Part shown: one piece after another, positions 18,553 through 28,425 of the stretch | Layout: every line of letters starts with the position of its first letter | Position numbering within the stretch: position 1 is the stretch's first letter | Assembly: GCA_013348845.1 (NCBI GenBank) | Contig: CP054675.1 | Coordinates: 496,001-560,000 of the forward strand | From: Candidatus Tepidiaquacella proteinivora | GTDB lineage: Bacteria; Bacteroidota; Ignavibacteria; Tepidaquicellales; Tepidaquicellaceae | Length of the DNA: 64,000 nucleotides | Direction: 5' to 3' | The notes under the pieces: model-generated | Told to the model about the DNA's origin: nothing | Seen by the model: the letters and a program-made list of their open reading frames with translations, nothing else | Database searches by the model: none | Program-made: the position numbers and the translations under genes

Positions 18553-19884
18553 ATGAAGAGAAGTAGAGTAATTATTATGGGTGCTGCTGGTAGGGATTTT
18601 CACAATTTTAATCTTTATTATAAAGACAATCCAAAGTATGAAGTAGTAGCTTTTACTGCTACACAAATTCCGTATATAGACGATAGAAAATATCCAGCAG
18701 AGTTGAGTGGGAAACTATATCCTAAAGGAATTCCGATTTATCCTGAATCAGAAATAGAAAATCTAATTAAAAAATATGAAATTGATGAAGTTGTCTTTTC
18801 ATACTCGGATGTCTCATTTAATTATGTAATGTCACTTGGTGCAAAAGTAAATGCTGCTGGCGCAACTTTTAAAATGTTAGGATACAATCAAACATTTATA
18901 AAATCAAAAAAGCCTGTAATCGCAGTTGTTGCAGCAAGAACAGGTTGTGGAAAAAGTCAGACATCCCGTAAGGTAATAGAAATTCTTATGCAGATGGATA
19001 AAAAAGTCGTTGCAATACGACATCCAATGCCATACGGTAATTTAGTTAAACAAAAAGTTCAGAGATTTGCTACTTTAGAAGATTTAAAGAAACACAAATG
19101 CACAATTGAAGAAATGGAGGAATATGAACCACATATTACCCGTGGAAATGTAATTTATTCAGGTGTTGATTATGAGGAAATCGTTCGTCAAGCAGAAAAA
19201 GAAGCAGACATAATAGTATGGGATGGTGGAAATAATGATATCTCTTTTTTAAAAGCAGATTTATATATAACTGTAGTTGATCCACATAGACCAGGACACG
19301 AACTGGAATATTATCCCGGTATGACTAATTTATTTCTTGCAGATGTTATTATATTAAATAAAATAGATTCAGCTTCACCGGAAAATATTCAAATAGTTAG
19401 AGAAAATATTTATAAAGTAAATCCATCTGCGACTTTAATTGAAGCAGCATCTCCAATATCATTAGAAAAATCAGCAGACATCAAGCTAATAAAAAATAAG
19501 AAAGTACTTGTTGTAGAAGACGGTCCGACATTAACTCATGGTGAGATGAAGTTTGGCGCTGGTATTTTAGCAGCAAAGAAATACGGTGCAAAAGAAATTA
19601 TCGACCCGAGAGAATATGCAGTTGGAAGTATTAAAGATACTTATAAGAAATATCCAAACACAGGAACATTACTTCCCGCTATGGGGTATGCACCAAATCA
19701 GATAAAAGATTTAGAACAGACAATAAATAAAGTCCCATGTGATACAGTAATAATTGGAACCCCAATTGATTTAAGACGAATTATTGATATTAAGAAACCA
19801 GCAGTAAGAGTAACATACGAATTACAGGAAATAGGAAAGCCAGATTTAAAAGATTTGTTGAAAGATTTTATAAGATTAGCGTAA
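18553..19884 (+). CDS. Cyclic 2,3-diphosphoglycerate synthetase-like P-loop protein
   Basis: The protein (443 aa) has an N-terminal nucleotide-binding-like fold (RVIIMGAAGRDFHNF) and a central P-loop with GCGKS at residues 131-135. Further on are WDGGNND and an LNKID guanine-specificity-like motif. The overall pattern matches the family annotated as cyclic 2,3-diphosphoglycerate synthetase, known from thermophilic methanogens, which closes the ring of 2,3-bisphosphoglycerate using ATP. Members in bacteria are uncharacterised as far as I know, so the reaction here is not established. It stands alone with its own promoter and is convergent with valS. Confidence 0.75.
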   Translation: MKRSRVIIMGAAGRDFHNFNLYYKDNPKYEVVAFTATQIPYIDDRKYPAELSGKLYPKGIPIYPESEIENLIKKYEIDEVVFSYSDVSFNYVMSLGAKVNAAGATFKMLGYNQTFIKSKKPVIAVVAARTGCGKSQTSRKVIEILMQMDKKVVAIRHPMPYGNLVKQKVQRFATLEDLKKHKCTIEEMEEYEPHITRGNVIYSGVDYEEIVRQAEKEADIIVWDGGNNDISFLKADLYITVVDPHRPGHELEYYPGMTNLFLADVIILNKIDSASPENIQIVRENIYKVNPSATLIEAASPISLEKSADIKLIKNKKVLVVEDGPTLTHGEMKFGAGILAAKKYGAKEIIDPREYAVGSIKDTYKKYPNTGTLLPAMGYAPNQIKDLEQTINKVPCDTVIIGTPIDLRRIIDIKKPAVRVTYELQEIGKPDLKDLLKDFIRLA

Positions 19885-20023
19885 AAAGATAGCGGAAATT
19901 ACTTTATTATATATAACTATTATTTTAGGTTATAATTATAATCATAAATTTCATTTATTCAGCATAAAGAATTATCAGGATTTATTTATTATTTTACTAT
20001 TAAAGTGGGATTTTTATATTTAT

Positions 20024-20048
20024 AATTAATCCCTTTAAGGGATTAATT
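20024..20048. terminator. Palindromic hairpin between cDPGS-like gene and valS
   Basis: AATTAATCCC and GGGATTAATT pair around TTTAA (10-bp stem). It overlaps the last codons of valS on the minus strand. A short T-rich stretch lies on one side only, so terminator activity is a modest-confidence call. Confidence 0.4.
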
Positions 20049-22686
20049 CTTTCAATTTATTAATCTTTTTTATAGTCTCTTCACGCTTTTGTTTTTCTCT
20101 TTCAACTACTTCTCTGGAAGCTTTTTCAAGGAATTCTTTATTTGAAAGTTTTTTATCTAAACCATTTAAATAATTTTCAAGTTTTTCTAACTCTTGTTTG
20201 TACTTATTGATAAGGGCATTATTAGTTTCGTTATCGAGATTCGAACTAAGATGAAGTTCATAATTACTTAAAACTCTTGTAATATATTTTACGGATTTCA
20301 GGTTTTGTTTATCGATTATATATGAATTTACCTTACATAAAGAATTAATAAATATGCTTAATTCCGACATTAATTTATTCCTTAATTCATCACTTGCTAT
20401 TATATATAAATCACAAATATGCTTATTAGGAATCATACTTTCAATTTTCATATTTCTAACTGCATTAACAATTTCTTTAAATTCCTCAAACATTTCTTCT
20501 ATATCTAAATTAATATTTACCTCATTAAACTGCGGGAAATCTGATTTTGAAATAGACAAATCATCTCTTCCCTCTTGAATTAAATGCCATAATTCTTCAG
20601 TAACAAAAGGAATAGCAGGATGAAGCATTTTTAAAATCTGCTCATATATTTCTATTGCTGAATCTATAATACTTTTACTATACTCTTTATTTAAATTTAT
20701 TTTTACTTTAAGACATTCAATATACCAATCACAAAAATCACTCCAAACAAAGTTATATAAAGCTTTTGTATATTCGTTTAATCTGAATTCATTTAAATTC
20801 GTTGTAATTTCATTGAGTGTATGATTTAATCTACTAATAATCCATCTATCAATTAAATCCTGATTTAGTGTATCTTCAGACAGGTTTTTCATTGAATAAA
20901 TATTCTTCTTATTCATCATTAAGAATCTGCCGGCATTCCATAATTTTGTAATGAAATTTCTGCCTATTTCGGTTTTTTCTACATCGTATAAAACATCATT
21001 TCCAATTGGTGCAAGATAGATTAAAGTAAATCTTAGAGCATCGGTTCCATAATTTTCCATAACTTCAAGAGGATCAGGAGAATTCCCAAGAGTTTTAGAC
21101 ATTTTTCTCCCTTTACCATCTCTGATTATGGAATGAAAATATACATCCTTGAAAGGAATTTTCCCCATATATTCTAAACCTGCCATAATCATCCGCGCAA
21201 CCCATAGAAAAATGATATCTGCAGCAGTAGAGAGAAAATCAGTGGGATAATAATAATTTAATTCCTCATTGTTCTTATTTTTTTCCTCATCATTTTCCCA
21301 GTTAAAAACGCTAAAGGGCCAAAGCCATGAAGAAAACCAGGTGTCGAGTACATCTTCATCCTGAATCCAGTTTTCAGGGTTTTCAGGTGGATTTATATCA
21401 CAATACATCTCCCCTGTTTTTTTATTATACCAGATTGGAATCTGATGCCCCCACCACAACTGTCTTGAAATACACCAATCTCTTATGTTCTCCATCCAAT
21501 GGTTGTACACTTTAACATATCTTTCAGGATGAAATTTTATCAATCCTTTGTTAACAACTTCGATAGCGGGTTTAGCTAACTTATCCATCTTAACAAACCA
21601 CTGGTCAGAAATAATTGGTTCTATAACCGCTTGAGACCTGTCTGCTATGGCAATATTATGATTATAAGGTTCTTCTTTTTCTAAAAGTTTAAGTGATTTT
21701 AATTTTTTTACAACTCTTGTTCGTGCAGTATTGACATCTAATCCTTGAAATTCTCCGGCAATTTCATTTAAATGAGCATCCTCAGTCAGTATATTTATTA
21801 TTTCAAGATTATGTCGCTGTCCTACATCAAAATCATTCATATCGTGTCCCGGAGTAATTTTAAGTGCGCCTGTACCAAATTCCATATCAACATAAGAATC
21901 GCCTATTATTGGAACAACTCTATTTACCAGAGGAACTATAATTTTTTTACCGATGTATGATTTATATCTTTCATCATCAGGATTAACCGCAACTGCAGTA
22001 TCTCCGAACATTGTTTCAGGCCTTGTTGTAGCAATTACCAGGAATTCATCTTCATGTTTAAATAGCGGATATTTAATATAATACAATTTGTCCTTAACTT
22101 CCTTATAAGAGATTTCATCATCACTTAAAGCTGTTTTTGTAACGGGATCCCAATTAATTATTCTTTTCCCTCTATATATTAAACCTTTCTTATAAAGGTC
22201 AACAAAAACCTGTTTTACTGCTTTTGAAAGACCTTCATCAAGAGTAAATCTTTCCTTCGACCAATCAACAGAGACACCAAGTTTTCTTAATTGTTTCAGA
22301 ATAATTCCGCCGTGTTTTTCTTTCCAATCCCAGACAAATTTTAAAAATTCTTCTCTGGTAAAGTCTTTTCTTGATTTACCTTGTTGAGCAAGACTTTTCT
22401 CAACCATAATTTGTGTAGAAATTCCGGCATGGTCCATTCCGGGAACCCAACATACCTCATAACCGAGCATTCTTTTCCATCTGCAATAAATATCCTGAAT
22501 TGTATTGTTAAGAATATGTCCGATATGAAGAATCCCGGTTACATTAGGTGGAGGAATAACAACGCTGAATTTCTGTTTTTCCTTATTTACTTTAGAGTGA
22601 TAAATTTTTCTTTCTTCCCAAAAATTACGCCATTTATCTTCTATGGTTTTATAGTCATATTTCGGAGGGATTTCTTTCATAATCAT
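20035..22686 (-). CDS. valS: Valyl-tRNA synthetase
   Basis: A class Ia synthetase of 883 aa. The HIGH box is at residues 54-57 (GILHIGH), the KMSKS equivalent reads GRKMSKTLGN, and an editing domain (TTRPETMFGDTAVAV) lies between. The C-terminal coiled coil typical of ValRS is present (LENYLNGLDKKLSN onward). The start ATG at 22686 overlaps the parA stop as ATGA, so translation is likely coupled. The alternative ATG at 22680 would remove two residues. Confidence 0.98.
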   Translation of the reverse strand: MIMKEIPPKYDYKTIEDKWRNFWEERKIYHSKVNKEKQKFSVVIPPPNVTGILHIGHILNNTIQDIYCRWKRMLGYEVCWVPGMDHAGISTQIMVEKSLAQQGKSRKDFTREEFLKFVWDWKEKHGGIILKQLRKLGVSVDWSKERFTLDEGLSKAVKQVFVDLYKKGLIYRGKRIINWDPVTKTALSDDEISYKEVKDKLYYIKYPLFKHEDEFLVIATTRPETMFGDTAVAVNPDDERYKSYIGKKIIVPLVNRVVPIIGDSYVDMEFGTGALKITPGHDMNDFDVGQRHNLEIINILTEDAHLNEIAGEFQGLDVNTARTRVVKKLKSLKLLEKEEPYNHNIAIADRSQAVIEPIISDQWFVKMDKLAKPAIEVVNKGLIKFHPERYVKVYNHWMENIRDWCISRQLWWGHQIPIWYNKKTGEMYCDINPPENPENWIQDEDVLDTWFSSWLWPFSVFNWENDEEKNKNNEELNYYYPTDFLSTAADIIFLWVARMIMAGLEYMGKIPFKDVYFHSIIRDGKGRKMSKTLGNSPDPLEVMENYGTDALRFTLIYLAPIGNDVLYDVEKTEIGRNFITKLWNAGRFLMMNKKNIYSMKNLSEDTLNQDLIDRWIISRLNHTLNEITTNLNEFRLNEYTKALYNFVWSDFCDWYIECLKVKINLNKEYSKSIIDSAIEIYEQILKMLHPAIPFVTEELWHLIQEGRDDLSISKSDFPQFNEVNINLDIEEMFEEFKEIVNAVRNMKIESMIPNKHICDLYIIASDELRNKLMSELSIFINSLCKVNSYIIDKQNLKSVKYITRVLSNYELHLSSNLDNETNNALINKYKQELEKLENYLNGLDKKLSNKEFLEKASREVVEREKQKREETIKKINKLKELIP

Positions 22687-23456
22687 AATATATTTTCATT
22701 TTTACAAATAATTTCATAAGCAAGATCTAAAAATGCAATCGCACCAACGGAATTAATTCTATATAAACATAAGGGTTTTCCGTAAAATGTTGCTTCATTA
22801 AGTAAATTTGAAACTGGTATTACAGTATTTAAAATGTAATTTTTATATTTAAGTTTTAATTCTTTTTCAGAAATTTCAGTTACTTTAGAGTATTTTTCAT
22901 ACATATTAAATACTATACCCTCAATTTCAAGAACGGGATTTGTTGTATCTTTTATCCAATTAACAAATTGAATTAACTTATCAACTGCTTCAAGTGATAA
23001 GTGACCACTTCTGATTGGAATAAGTATCGAATTAGATGAATTAAGTGCATTAGTAGTAATTCCTGTTAAAATGGGTGGACAATCTATAATTATATAATCA
23101 TATTGATTTCTTATAGACTTTAATGATTTTTTCAGAACCGAACGGTCATTCGTAGATTTGGAAAATTTTTCATCAAGTCGTATTGAATTAATGTTTGCCG
23201 GGATAAAATGTAGATACTTTAATTCAGTGTTGTGAATAGTGAACTGAATTGATTTTGAAAGATTGAAAATATCGGAAATTCCGGCTTTAATTTTATTCTG
23301 TGTAAACCCAAGGGCAATAGCTGAAGCACCGAACGGGTCTGCATCTATTAGTAAAGTTTTTCTTTCCGCAACTGCTAATGAAGCCGCCAAATTAACAGCA
23401 ATGGTTGTTTTACCAACCCCTCCTTTAGGAATACAAACTGAAATAATTTTACTCAT
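22683..23456 (-). CDS. ParA/MinD-like ATPase (orphan)
   Basis: A deviant Walker A motif KGGVGKTT (residues 11-18), the signature Asp in LLIDADPFG and IIIDCPP (Walker B) identify a ParA-type ATPase of 257 aa. Such proteins position DNA, chemoreceptors or other cargo on the nucleoid. There is no ParB gene and no obvious parS-like repeat nearby, so the cargo is unknown. It precedes valS with an ATGA overlap. Confidence 0.85.
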   Translation of the reverse strand: MSKIISVCIPKGGVGKTTIAVNLAASLAVAERKTLLIDADPFGASAIALGFTQNKIKAGISDIFNLSKSIQFTIHNTELKYLHFIPANINSIRLDEKFSKSTNDRSVLKKSLKSIRNQYDYIIIDCPPILTGITTNALNSSNSILIPIRSGHLSLEAVDKLIQFVNWIKDTTNPVLEIEGIVFNMYEKYSKVTEISEKELKLKYKNYILNTVIPVSNLLNEATFYGKPLCLYRINSVGAIAFLDLAYEIICKNENIL

Positions 23457-23510
23457 TAATTCATTTAAAAAATTATAATCATAAAAAATATGATATTAAA
23501 ATTTCTTATT

Positions 23511-23518
23511 CAAACCTA
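23511..23518 (-). promoter_or_regulatory. Candidate -7 box for parA-valS
   Basis: The minus strand reads TAGGTTTG, matching TAnnTTTG, about 55 nt upstream of the parA ATG. A -33 TTG is not clear. Confidence 0.35.
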
Positions 23519-23552
23519 AAAGATATAGATAAAATTTATTGAAAATATATGG

Positions 23553-24833
23553 CTATAAATTAGAAAAAAAGATGTTGTTATTATTTATAACTGCAAAAGG
23601 CTTACACTGAACTAAAAAATTATTAAAGGGGGTATTTTTACTTTTGGAATAAAATTTTTCCTTATTTATTTTATAGCTAATATTTGTATCAAGTATTGTA
23701 AGATTGGCAGATTCACCTTCCCTGATATTTATTTGTTTTAGTCCTAAAATTTTTCTTGGGTTTATAGAAAGCATTTCTATCATTCTTTCAAAAGATATAA
23801 TATTATTTTTTACCAAATAAGTATATGTTAAACTTATCGTAGTTTCTAATCCTATTATTCCGAAAGGTGCAATACTCAAAGGCAATAACTTTTCATCATC
23901 TGAATGAGGAGCGTGGTCAGAACATATTACATCAATAATATTTTCAGATATTGCTTTTAAAATAGATTCTCTATCTTGTTTAGTTCTGAGTGGAGGGTTC
24001 ATCTTCGCATTTGTTCCGTATTTTAAGCAGTCGTCTTCTTCAAGTATAAAATGATGCGGGCAAACTTCGCAAGTTATGTTTAAACCTTCTTTTTTAGCAT
24101 CTCTTATTATATTTATAGATTTTTCACTTGATATATGCTGTATGTGATATCGTGAATCTATATTTTGTTTTACAAGTAAAATATCAGCTGAAATTACTGA
24201 AGATTCACTTTCAGCCGGAATGCCTTCAAGATTTAGTAATTTAGATATTTTTCCTTCATTTAAAACACCATTTTTATGGAGTTTGGAATTTTCTGCATGC
24301 TGAAGAAAAGGAAATTTAAATTTAGCGGATAATTCTAAACCTTTATTAAGCAATTCTGAATTAAGAACGGGACTTCCATCATCTGTAAAAGCAATCGCTC
24401 CTGCTTTCAGGCAACCTTCAATATCTGACAAGTGCTTACCATTTCTTTCTTTGGTCAGACAAGCAGTTGTAAATATATCAATAATGTTTCCCTTTGATTT
24501 TTCTTTAATATAATTTATAATTTCGGGGTTGTCAACAGGAGGAGTTGTATTAGGCATTAATAGCACACCTGTAAATCCACCATTTGCGGCAGATTGTGAA
24601 CCTGTAAAAATATCTTCCTTATGAGTTTGACCGGGTTCTCTGAAATGGACATGCATATCAAAAAAACCTGGTACAGCTGTCTTATCCGATAAATCAAGTT
24701 GTTGAATGCCGTTTATATTAATAGCTTCGGTTGTAATTTTTTCAAATTTACCGTTCCGAATTAAAATGTTAAGAACCTGATTTAAATTATCTATAGGTGA
24801 GACGACATTAACATTTTTAAGGATTATATCCAT
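23553..24833 (-). CDS. pyrC: Dihydroorotase
   Basis: An amidohydrolase of 426 aa that cyclises carbamoyl-aspartate to dihydroorotate in pyrimidine synthesis. Metal ligands His61 and His63 and substrate-binding Arg65 are in DMHVHFREPG; other family marks are LLMPNTTPPVDN, IQHISS and CSDHAPHSDDEK. This is the class I type. The ATG at 24831-24833 is only 3 nt from the 3' end of the tRNA-Val gene on the same strand, leaving no space for a leader if the tRNA is cut out. No other internal Met fits the N-terminal strand, so the start is secure. Confidence 0.96.
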   Translation of the reverse strand: MDIILKNVNVVSPIDNLNQVLNILIRNGKFEKITTEAININGIQQLDLSDKTAVPGFFDMHVHFREPGQTHKEDIFTGSQSAANGGFTGVLLMPNTTPPVDNPEIINYIKEKSKGNIIDIFTTACLTKERNGKHLSDIEGCLKAGAIAFTDDGSPVLNSELLNKGLELSAKFKFPFLQHAENSKLHKNGVLNEGKISKLLNLEGIPAESESSVISADILLVKQNIDSRYHIQHISSEKSINIIRDAKKEGLNITCEVCPHHFILEEDDCLKYGTNAKMNPPLRTKQDRESILKAISENIIDVICSDHAPHSDDEKLLPLSIAPFGIIGLETTISLTYTYLVKNNIISFERMIEMLSINPRKILGLKQINIREGESANLTILDTNISYKINKEKFYSKSKNTPFNNFLVQCKPFAVINNNNIFFSNL

Positions 24834-24836
24834 CTG

Positions 24837-24910
24837 TGGGCAATACAGGATTCGAACCTGTGACCTCTTCCGTGTGAAGGAAGCGCGCTAACCAACTGCG
24901 CCAATTGCCC
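24837..24910 (-). tRNA. tRNA-Val (anticodon CAC)
   Basis: The minus strand folds as a complete cloverleaf of 74 nt: acceptor GGGCAAT/ATTGCCC plus discriminator A, D arm GCGC/GCGC, anticodon stem CTTCC/GGAAG with loop TTCACAC (anticodon CAC, reading GUG), and T arm ACAGG-TTCGAAT-CCTGT. The CCA end is not encoded. It sits exactly between mlaE (stop 3 nt upstream) and pyrC (ATG 3 nt downstream), all on the same strand, so it is likely processed from their common transcript. Confidence 0.96.
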
Positions 24911-24913
24911 AGA

Positions 24914-25696
24914 TTAGCCACCAATAAGGAAATTCCACAATAATGAATCAAGAATTAAAATCACAGCAGCAGAAATAACGAAAGATTTAATTGTAGAAAG
25001 TCCGACGCCTTGAGCACCTTCAGTCGTTTTAAAACCATAAAAGCAACCAATAGAAGAAACAGAAACGCCAAAGAACAGAGCTTTAATAATAGCAGCAACA
25101 ACGTCTTTCACAAGAAAATTATTCCGAAATCCATTCATAAAAGAAGTAGGTGGAACTTCAAGAAAAACCACAGCTGCAAGATAAGAACCAAAAATTGCAA
25201 CAGCACTTGCATAAATAACAAGAATGGGCATCATAAGTGTTGTTGCAACAACTCTTGGCATTGCAAGATATCTTACAGGATTTATTGCCATAGATTCAAG
25301 AGCGTCTATTTGTTCTGTAACTTTCATAGTTCCAATTTCCGCTGATATAGAAGCACCTACTCTACCAGCAAGAACAATAGCAGAAAGGACGGGACCGAGT
25401 TCAAGAATAATTGCTTTGGAAGTAGCGGAACCAAGAAAATTTTTCGAGATTAAATCCCCTATCTGATATGATGCTTGCCAGGAAGCAACCACACCAGTGA
25501 AAAATCCTATAATTGAAACAAGTAAAAGAGAATTAACCCCAATATGAACCATCTGGTCAATAATAAGTTTCCTATCTTTAAAAACTCTATGTAAAGTTGA
25601 CAAAATACCGACAAAGAGAATTGAAAAATTCCCAATGTCAGTAAAAAAATTTATAAATCTTTCATACAATATATTTATAAATTTTTTTGTGTACAT
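24914..25696 (-). CDS. mlaE: MlaE-family ABC transporter permease
   Basis: A five- to six-helix permease (260 aa) of the phospholipid/lipid-asymmetry MlaFEDB type. Family hallmarks are ELGPVLSAIVLAGRVGASISAEIGTM, VTEQIDALESMAINPVRYLAMPR and a C-terminal GAQGVGLSTIKSFVISAA. No MlaF ATPase or MlaD is adjacent, so partners are elsewhere. The gene is 6 nt after the CorC-like gene and its stop is 3 nt from the tRNA. Confidence 0.93.
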   Translation of the reverse strand: MYTKKFINILYERFINFFTDIGNFSILFVGILSTLHRVFKDRKLIIDQMVHIGVNSLLLVSIIGFFTGVVASWQASYQIGDLISKNFLGSATSKAIILELGPVLSAIVLAGRVGASISAEIGTMKVTEQIDALESMAINPVRYLAMPRVVATTLMMPILVIYASAVAIFGSYLAAVVFLEVPPTSFMNGFRNNFLVKDVVAAIIKALFFGVSVSSIGCFYGFKTTEGAQGVGLSTIKSFVISAAVILILDSLLWNFLIGG

Positions 25697-25702
25697 AATA
25701 TT

Positions 25703-27013
25703 TTATAAAACTTTTTTCTGAATTTTTACTTGTAATAATTTATTTCCAGCTTTCTTAGTAATGATAAAAATCAATCCTTTGTAATCAATTCTTTCATAAA
25801 TCTCCGGAATATGTCCAGTAACATACTGTAAGAAACCACTTAATGTCTGATATTCATCAGGATTTTCCGGGATATCGCAATTAAAATACTTATTAAATTC
25901 TTTAATTTCAATATTCGGATTTATCAAGTAAATTCCCAATTTATCTTTTTGAATTTTTGAAGTTTCTACATCATATTCGTCTTCAATTTCTCCGACAATT
26001 TCTTCAATAATATCTTCCAGAGTAACCAGTCCTTCGACACCTCCGTGTTCATTAACTACAATTCCCATATGGATCCTTTTCCTCTGGAAGTCTTTTAATA
26101 TTTCACCAATCCTTTTCGTTTCAGGTACAAAAGTGGCAGTCCTGAGAATATCATTTAATACAATAAGATCCCTATGTTCAGCAGCGCTAATTAAATCTTT
26201 TGAATATAAAATTCCGATTATATTATCTATTGTTTCTTTATAAACCGGTATTCTTGAAAATCCCTGTTCTATAATTGTTTCGATAATTTTATCTCTTGGA
26301 GAATCTATATCAATTGCGACAATATTGTTTCTCGGTACCATAATATCTTTTGCCATTTTATCATTAAATTCAAAAATCTTTTCAATTAACTGATGTTCTG
26401 TAGAATCAATTACACCAGATTTTACTCCTTCATCAATAATAAACCTGATTTCTTCTTCAGAACTAATTTTATCCATTTTTGAAATTGGTTCGACTCTTAT
26501 TAACTTTAGAACAAAATTACCTGTCTTTTCTATAATAAAAATAAAAGGTCTGAAAATTTTATAGAAAAGTTTCATAAAAGAATCTAACCAGAAAGAAACA
26601 CTCATTGATTTTCTGATAGCAACTACTTTAGGAACAAGTTCACCAAGTACAATTGTTGTAAATGTTATAAGTGATATTCCAATTACCACTGTCAATGTAC
26701 CCGATATTTTATCATGTAAGCCAAAAAGAGTAAATAATGGATAAAATATTTTATGCATCACACCTTCTCCAAACCATCCTAAAATTAAATTGACAAGAGT
26801 TATTCCTAATTGAGTAGCTGAGATATATTTTTCTATGTTAGCTTTAGTATTACTAACTAAAAGAGCTTTCTTATTCCCCTTTCGGATTAAAGTAGCAAGT
26901 TCTGAGTCACGAATTCTGATGAGTGAATACTCGAATGCAACGAATGCCCCGTTAATAAAAATCAGGGCAAATATAACAAGTACTTCAAACAGCAGCGATT
27001 CAATATTTTCCAT
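25703..27013 (-). CDS. CNNM/CorC-type hemolysin-family membrane protein
   Basis: The protein (436 aa) has a DUF21/CNNM domain of about four helices (residues 1-190, with YISATQLGITLVNLILGWFGEG), two CBS domains (about 205-340, MVPRNNIVAI and GGVEGLVTLEDIIEEIVGEI), and a CorC_HlyC C-terminal domain (about 355-432). Family members export magnesium or cobalt or protect against their excess. The name hemolysin is historical. It is in a minus-strand operon between nuoI and mlaE. Confidence 0.92.
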   Translation of the reverse strand: MENIESLLFEVLVIFALIFINGAFVAFEYSLIRIRDSELATLIRKGNKKALLVSNTKANIEKYISATQLGITLVNLILGWFGEGVMHKIFYPLFTLFGLHDKISGTLTVVIGISLITFTTIVLGELVPKVVAIRKSMSVSFWLDSFMKLFYKIFRPFIFIIEKTGNFVLKLIRVEPISKMDKISSEEEIRFIIDEGVKSGVIDSTEHQLIEKIFEFNDKMAKDIMVPRNNIVAIDIDSPRDKIIETIIEQGFSRIPVYKETIDNIIGILYSKDLISAAEHRDLIVLNDILRTATFVPETKRIGEILKDFQRKRIHMGIVVNEHGGVEGLVTLEDIIEEIVGEIEDEYDVETSKIQKDKLGIYLINPNIEIKEFNKYFNCDIPENPDEYQTLSGFLQYVTGHIPEIYERIDYKGLIFIITKKAGNKLLQVKIQKKVL

Positions 27014-27069
27014 CTATAAATTTAAATTCAAAAATAAAAATCCCAACCTTTTATATACACACGTAATTA

Positions 27070-27561
27070 TCAATGATACTTTTTTAAGAATTCAAGACGC
27101 TTTTTAAGTTTCTCTTTAGGAACGAGCAATTTATCTTTACCAAAAATTGCTTCTTCCTGAGAATTAAAGACAAGTTCAAATTCATCACTCATTACAATAG
27201 CTTCCTCAGGACATACTTCTTCACAAAATCCACAGAAAATACATCTGACCATATTAATTTCAAATTTTTCCGGGTATCTTTCCTTTTCTAATTCCGTTTC
27301 TGCTGCCTGAACTTCAATTGCAAGAGCCGGGCATACTCTTGAACATAAACCACATGCAACACACCTTTCCCTTCCATCATCTTCCATAACAAGAACCGGT
27401 CTTCCTCTAAAAGATGGTGGTGGTTGCCATTTAACTTCAGGATACTGTCTTGTAAATTTGGGTTTAAATATTTCCTTAAAAGTAAGTGCTAAACCTTTTA
27501 ATATTTGCGGGATGTTAGTCTTTTCGAAAAAAGTTAAATCTTTTTCCTTAACAATTGCCAT
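27070..27561 (-). CDS. nuoI: NADH-quinone oxidoreductase subunit I
   Basis: The peripheral-arm subunit carrying two [4Fe-4S] clusters (N6a/N6b) of complex I. Two motifs [12 protein letters not shown] and [12 protein letters not shown] are spaced as in NuoI, preceded by the family-specific [20 protein letters not shown] and FRGRPVLVM. At 163 aa it is normal. It is not beside any other nuo gene: nuoKL lie about 15 kb away and no further subunits occur in the window. It is 11 nt after a T9SS cargo gene. Confidence 0.95.
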   Translation of the reverse strand: MAIVKEKDLTFFEKTNIPQILKGLALTFKEIFKPKFTRQYPEVKWQPPPSFRGRPVLVMEDDGRERCVACGLCSRVCPALAIEVQAAETELEKERYPEKFEINMVRCIFCGFCEEVCPEEAIVMSDEFELVFNSQEEAIFGKDKLLVPKEKLKKRLEFLKKYH

Positions 27562-27572
27562 AAGAAGAATAA

Positions 27573-28319
27573 TTATTTTGTTAACACCATTTTCTTTGAG
27601 TCTCTATAATTTTCAGTTATCAAAGCATAAAAATACAAACCACTTGATAAATTAAATCTTGATGCATTAAAATCAATAGAATAAGAACCAGCTTTCAATA
27701 ACTGATTGTCAATTAACCTTGCTACTTCATTACCTAAAACATTATAAATAACCAAACTAACATAATTATTTTGAGGAATTGAGAATTCAATTAATGTTGA
27801 TGGATTAAATGGATTTGGGAAGTTTTGTTTTAAATTATAATCCTGAACAATTTCATTTTTATATTTAACAATACTTGGATAATTTAATTGTACTCTGAAT
27901 GTATCCATCTGATAAATTGCAGGATTTGTAAAAAGATATGCTTTAATAACAATAGTTCCTATACCAGCAACTAATCCCATAACATCAATAGTAATTGTAT
28001 CAATTTGATTTGGTTGTAAAACTATAGGCGGAAACGGAGCAGGTGGCAAAGTATCAGTTTCCGGTGAGAAGCAATAACCTCCGGCACATAATTGAGAAAT
28101 CCAGGTGGGAGGTAGGTCATTTAATACTCTTACATATTTGAATGATAATGCTGTGGAAGATGTATTTTTCAAAATACCCTTTGTTACTGTAGGTGTAAAG
28201 CTTGAAGTATCACCTTGAACTATAGGAGGTGAAATCCTATAAAATTCAAAGGATTGAGCGTAACTATTTATATTAATTAAAAAGAATAAAAGTACCGCAA
28301 TAAAGATTATTTTTTTCAT
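27573..28319 (-). CDS. T9SS-sorted secreted protein with CAGGYC motif
   Basis: I place the start at the ATG at 28319 ([12 protein letters not shown]), which gives a clean signal peptide ending SYAQ; the longer reading adds 12 residues before it. The passenger (about 150 residues) looks like an Ig-like beta domain with a Cys pair in [14 protein letters not shown], probably a disulfide. The type A sorting domain has [28 protein letters not shown] and [10 protein letters not shown] and ends KKMVLTK. It opens the operon with nuoI, an odd partner. Confidence 0.85.
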   Translation of the reverse strand: MKKIIFIAVLLFFLININSYAQSFEFYRISPPIVQGDTSSFTPTVTKGILKNTSSTALSFKYVRVLNDLPPTWISQLCAGGYCFSPETDTLPPAPFPPIVLQPNQIDTITIDVMGLVAGIGTIVIKAYLFTNPAIYQMDTFRVQLNYPSIVKYKNEIVQDYNLKQNFPNPFNPSTLIEFSIPQNNYVSLVIYNVLGNEVARLIDNQLLKAGSYSIDFNASRFNLSSGLYFYALITENYRDSKKMVLTK

Positions 28320-28425
28320 ATTTGAATAATAATATTTTAATTTTAAAAATATCATAATTATTTTCAGAAATATAACTTAAATAAAAATGACATAAAATGT
28401 AATTTTTTATGAAAATAACAAAAGT

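Noticed and set aside
25010-25466. Plus-strand open frames of 80-111 codons opposite mlaE
   Set aside because: They are antisense to a clear MlaE permease and show biased, Asn/Ser/Lys-rich composition without domains.
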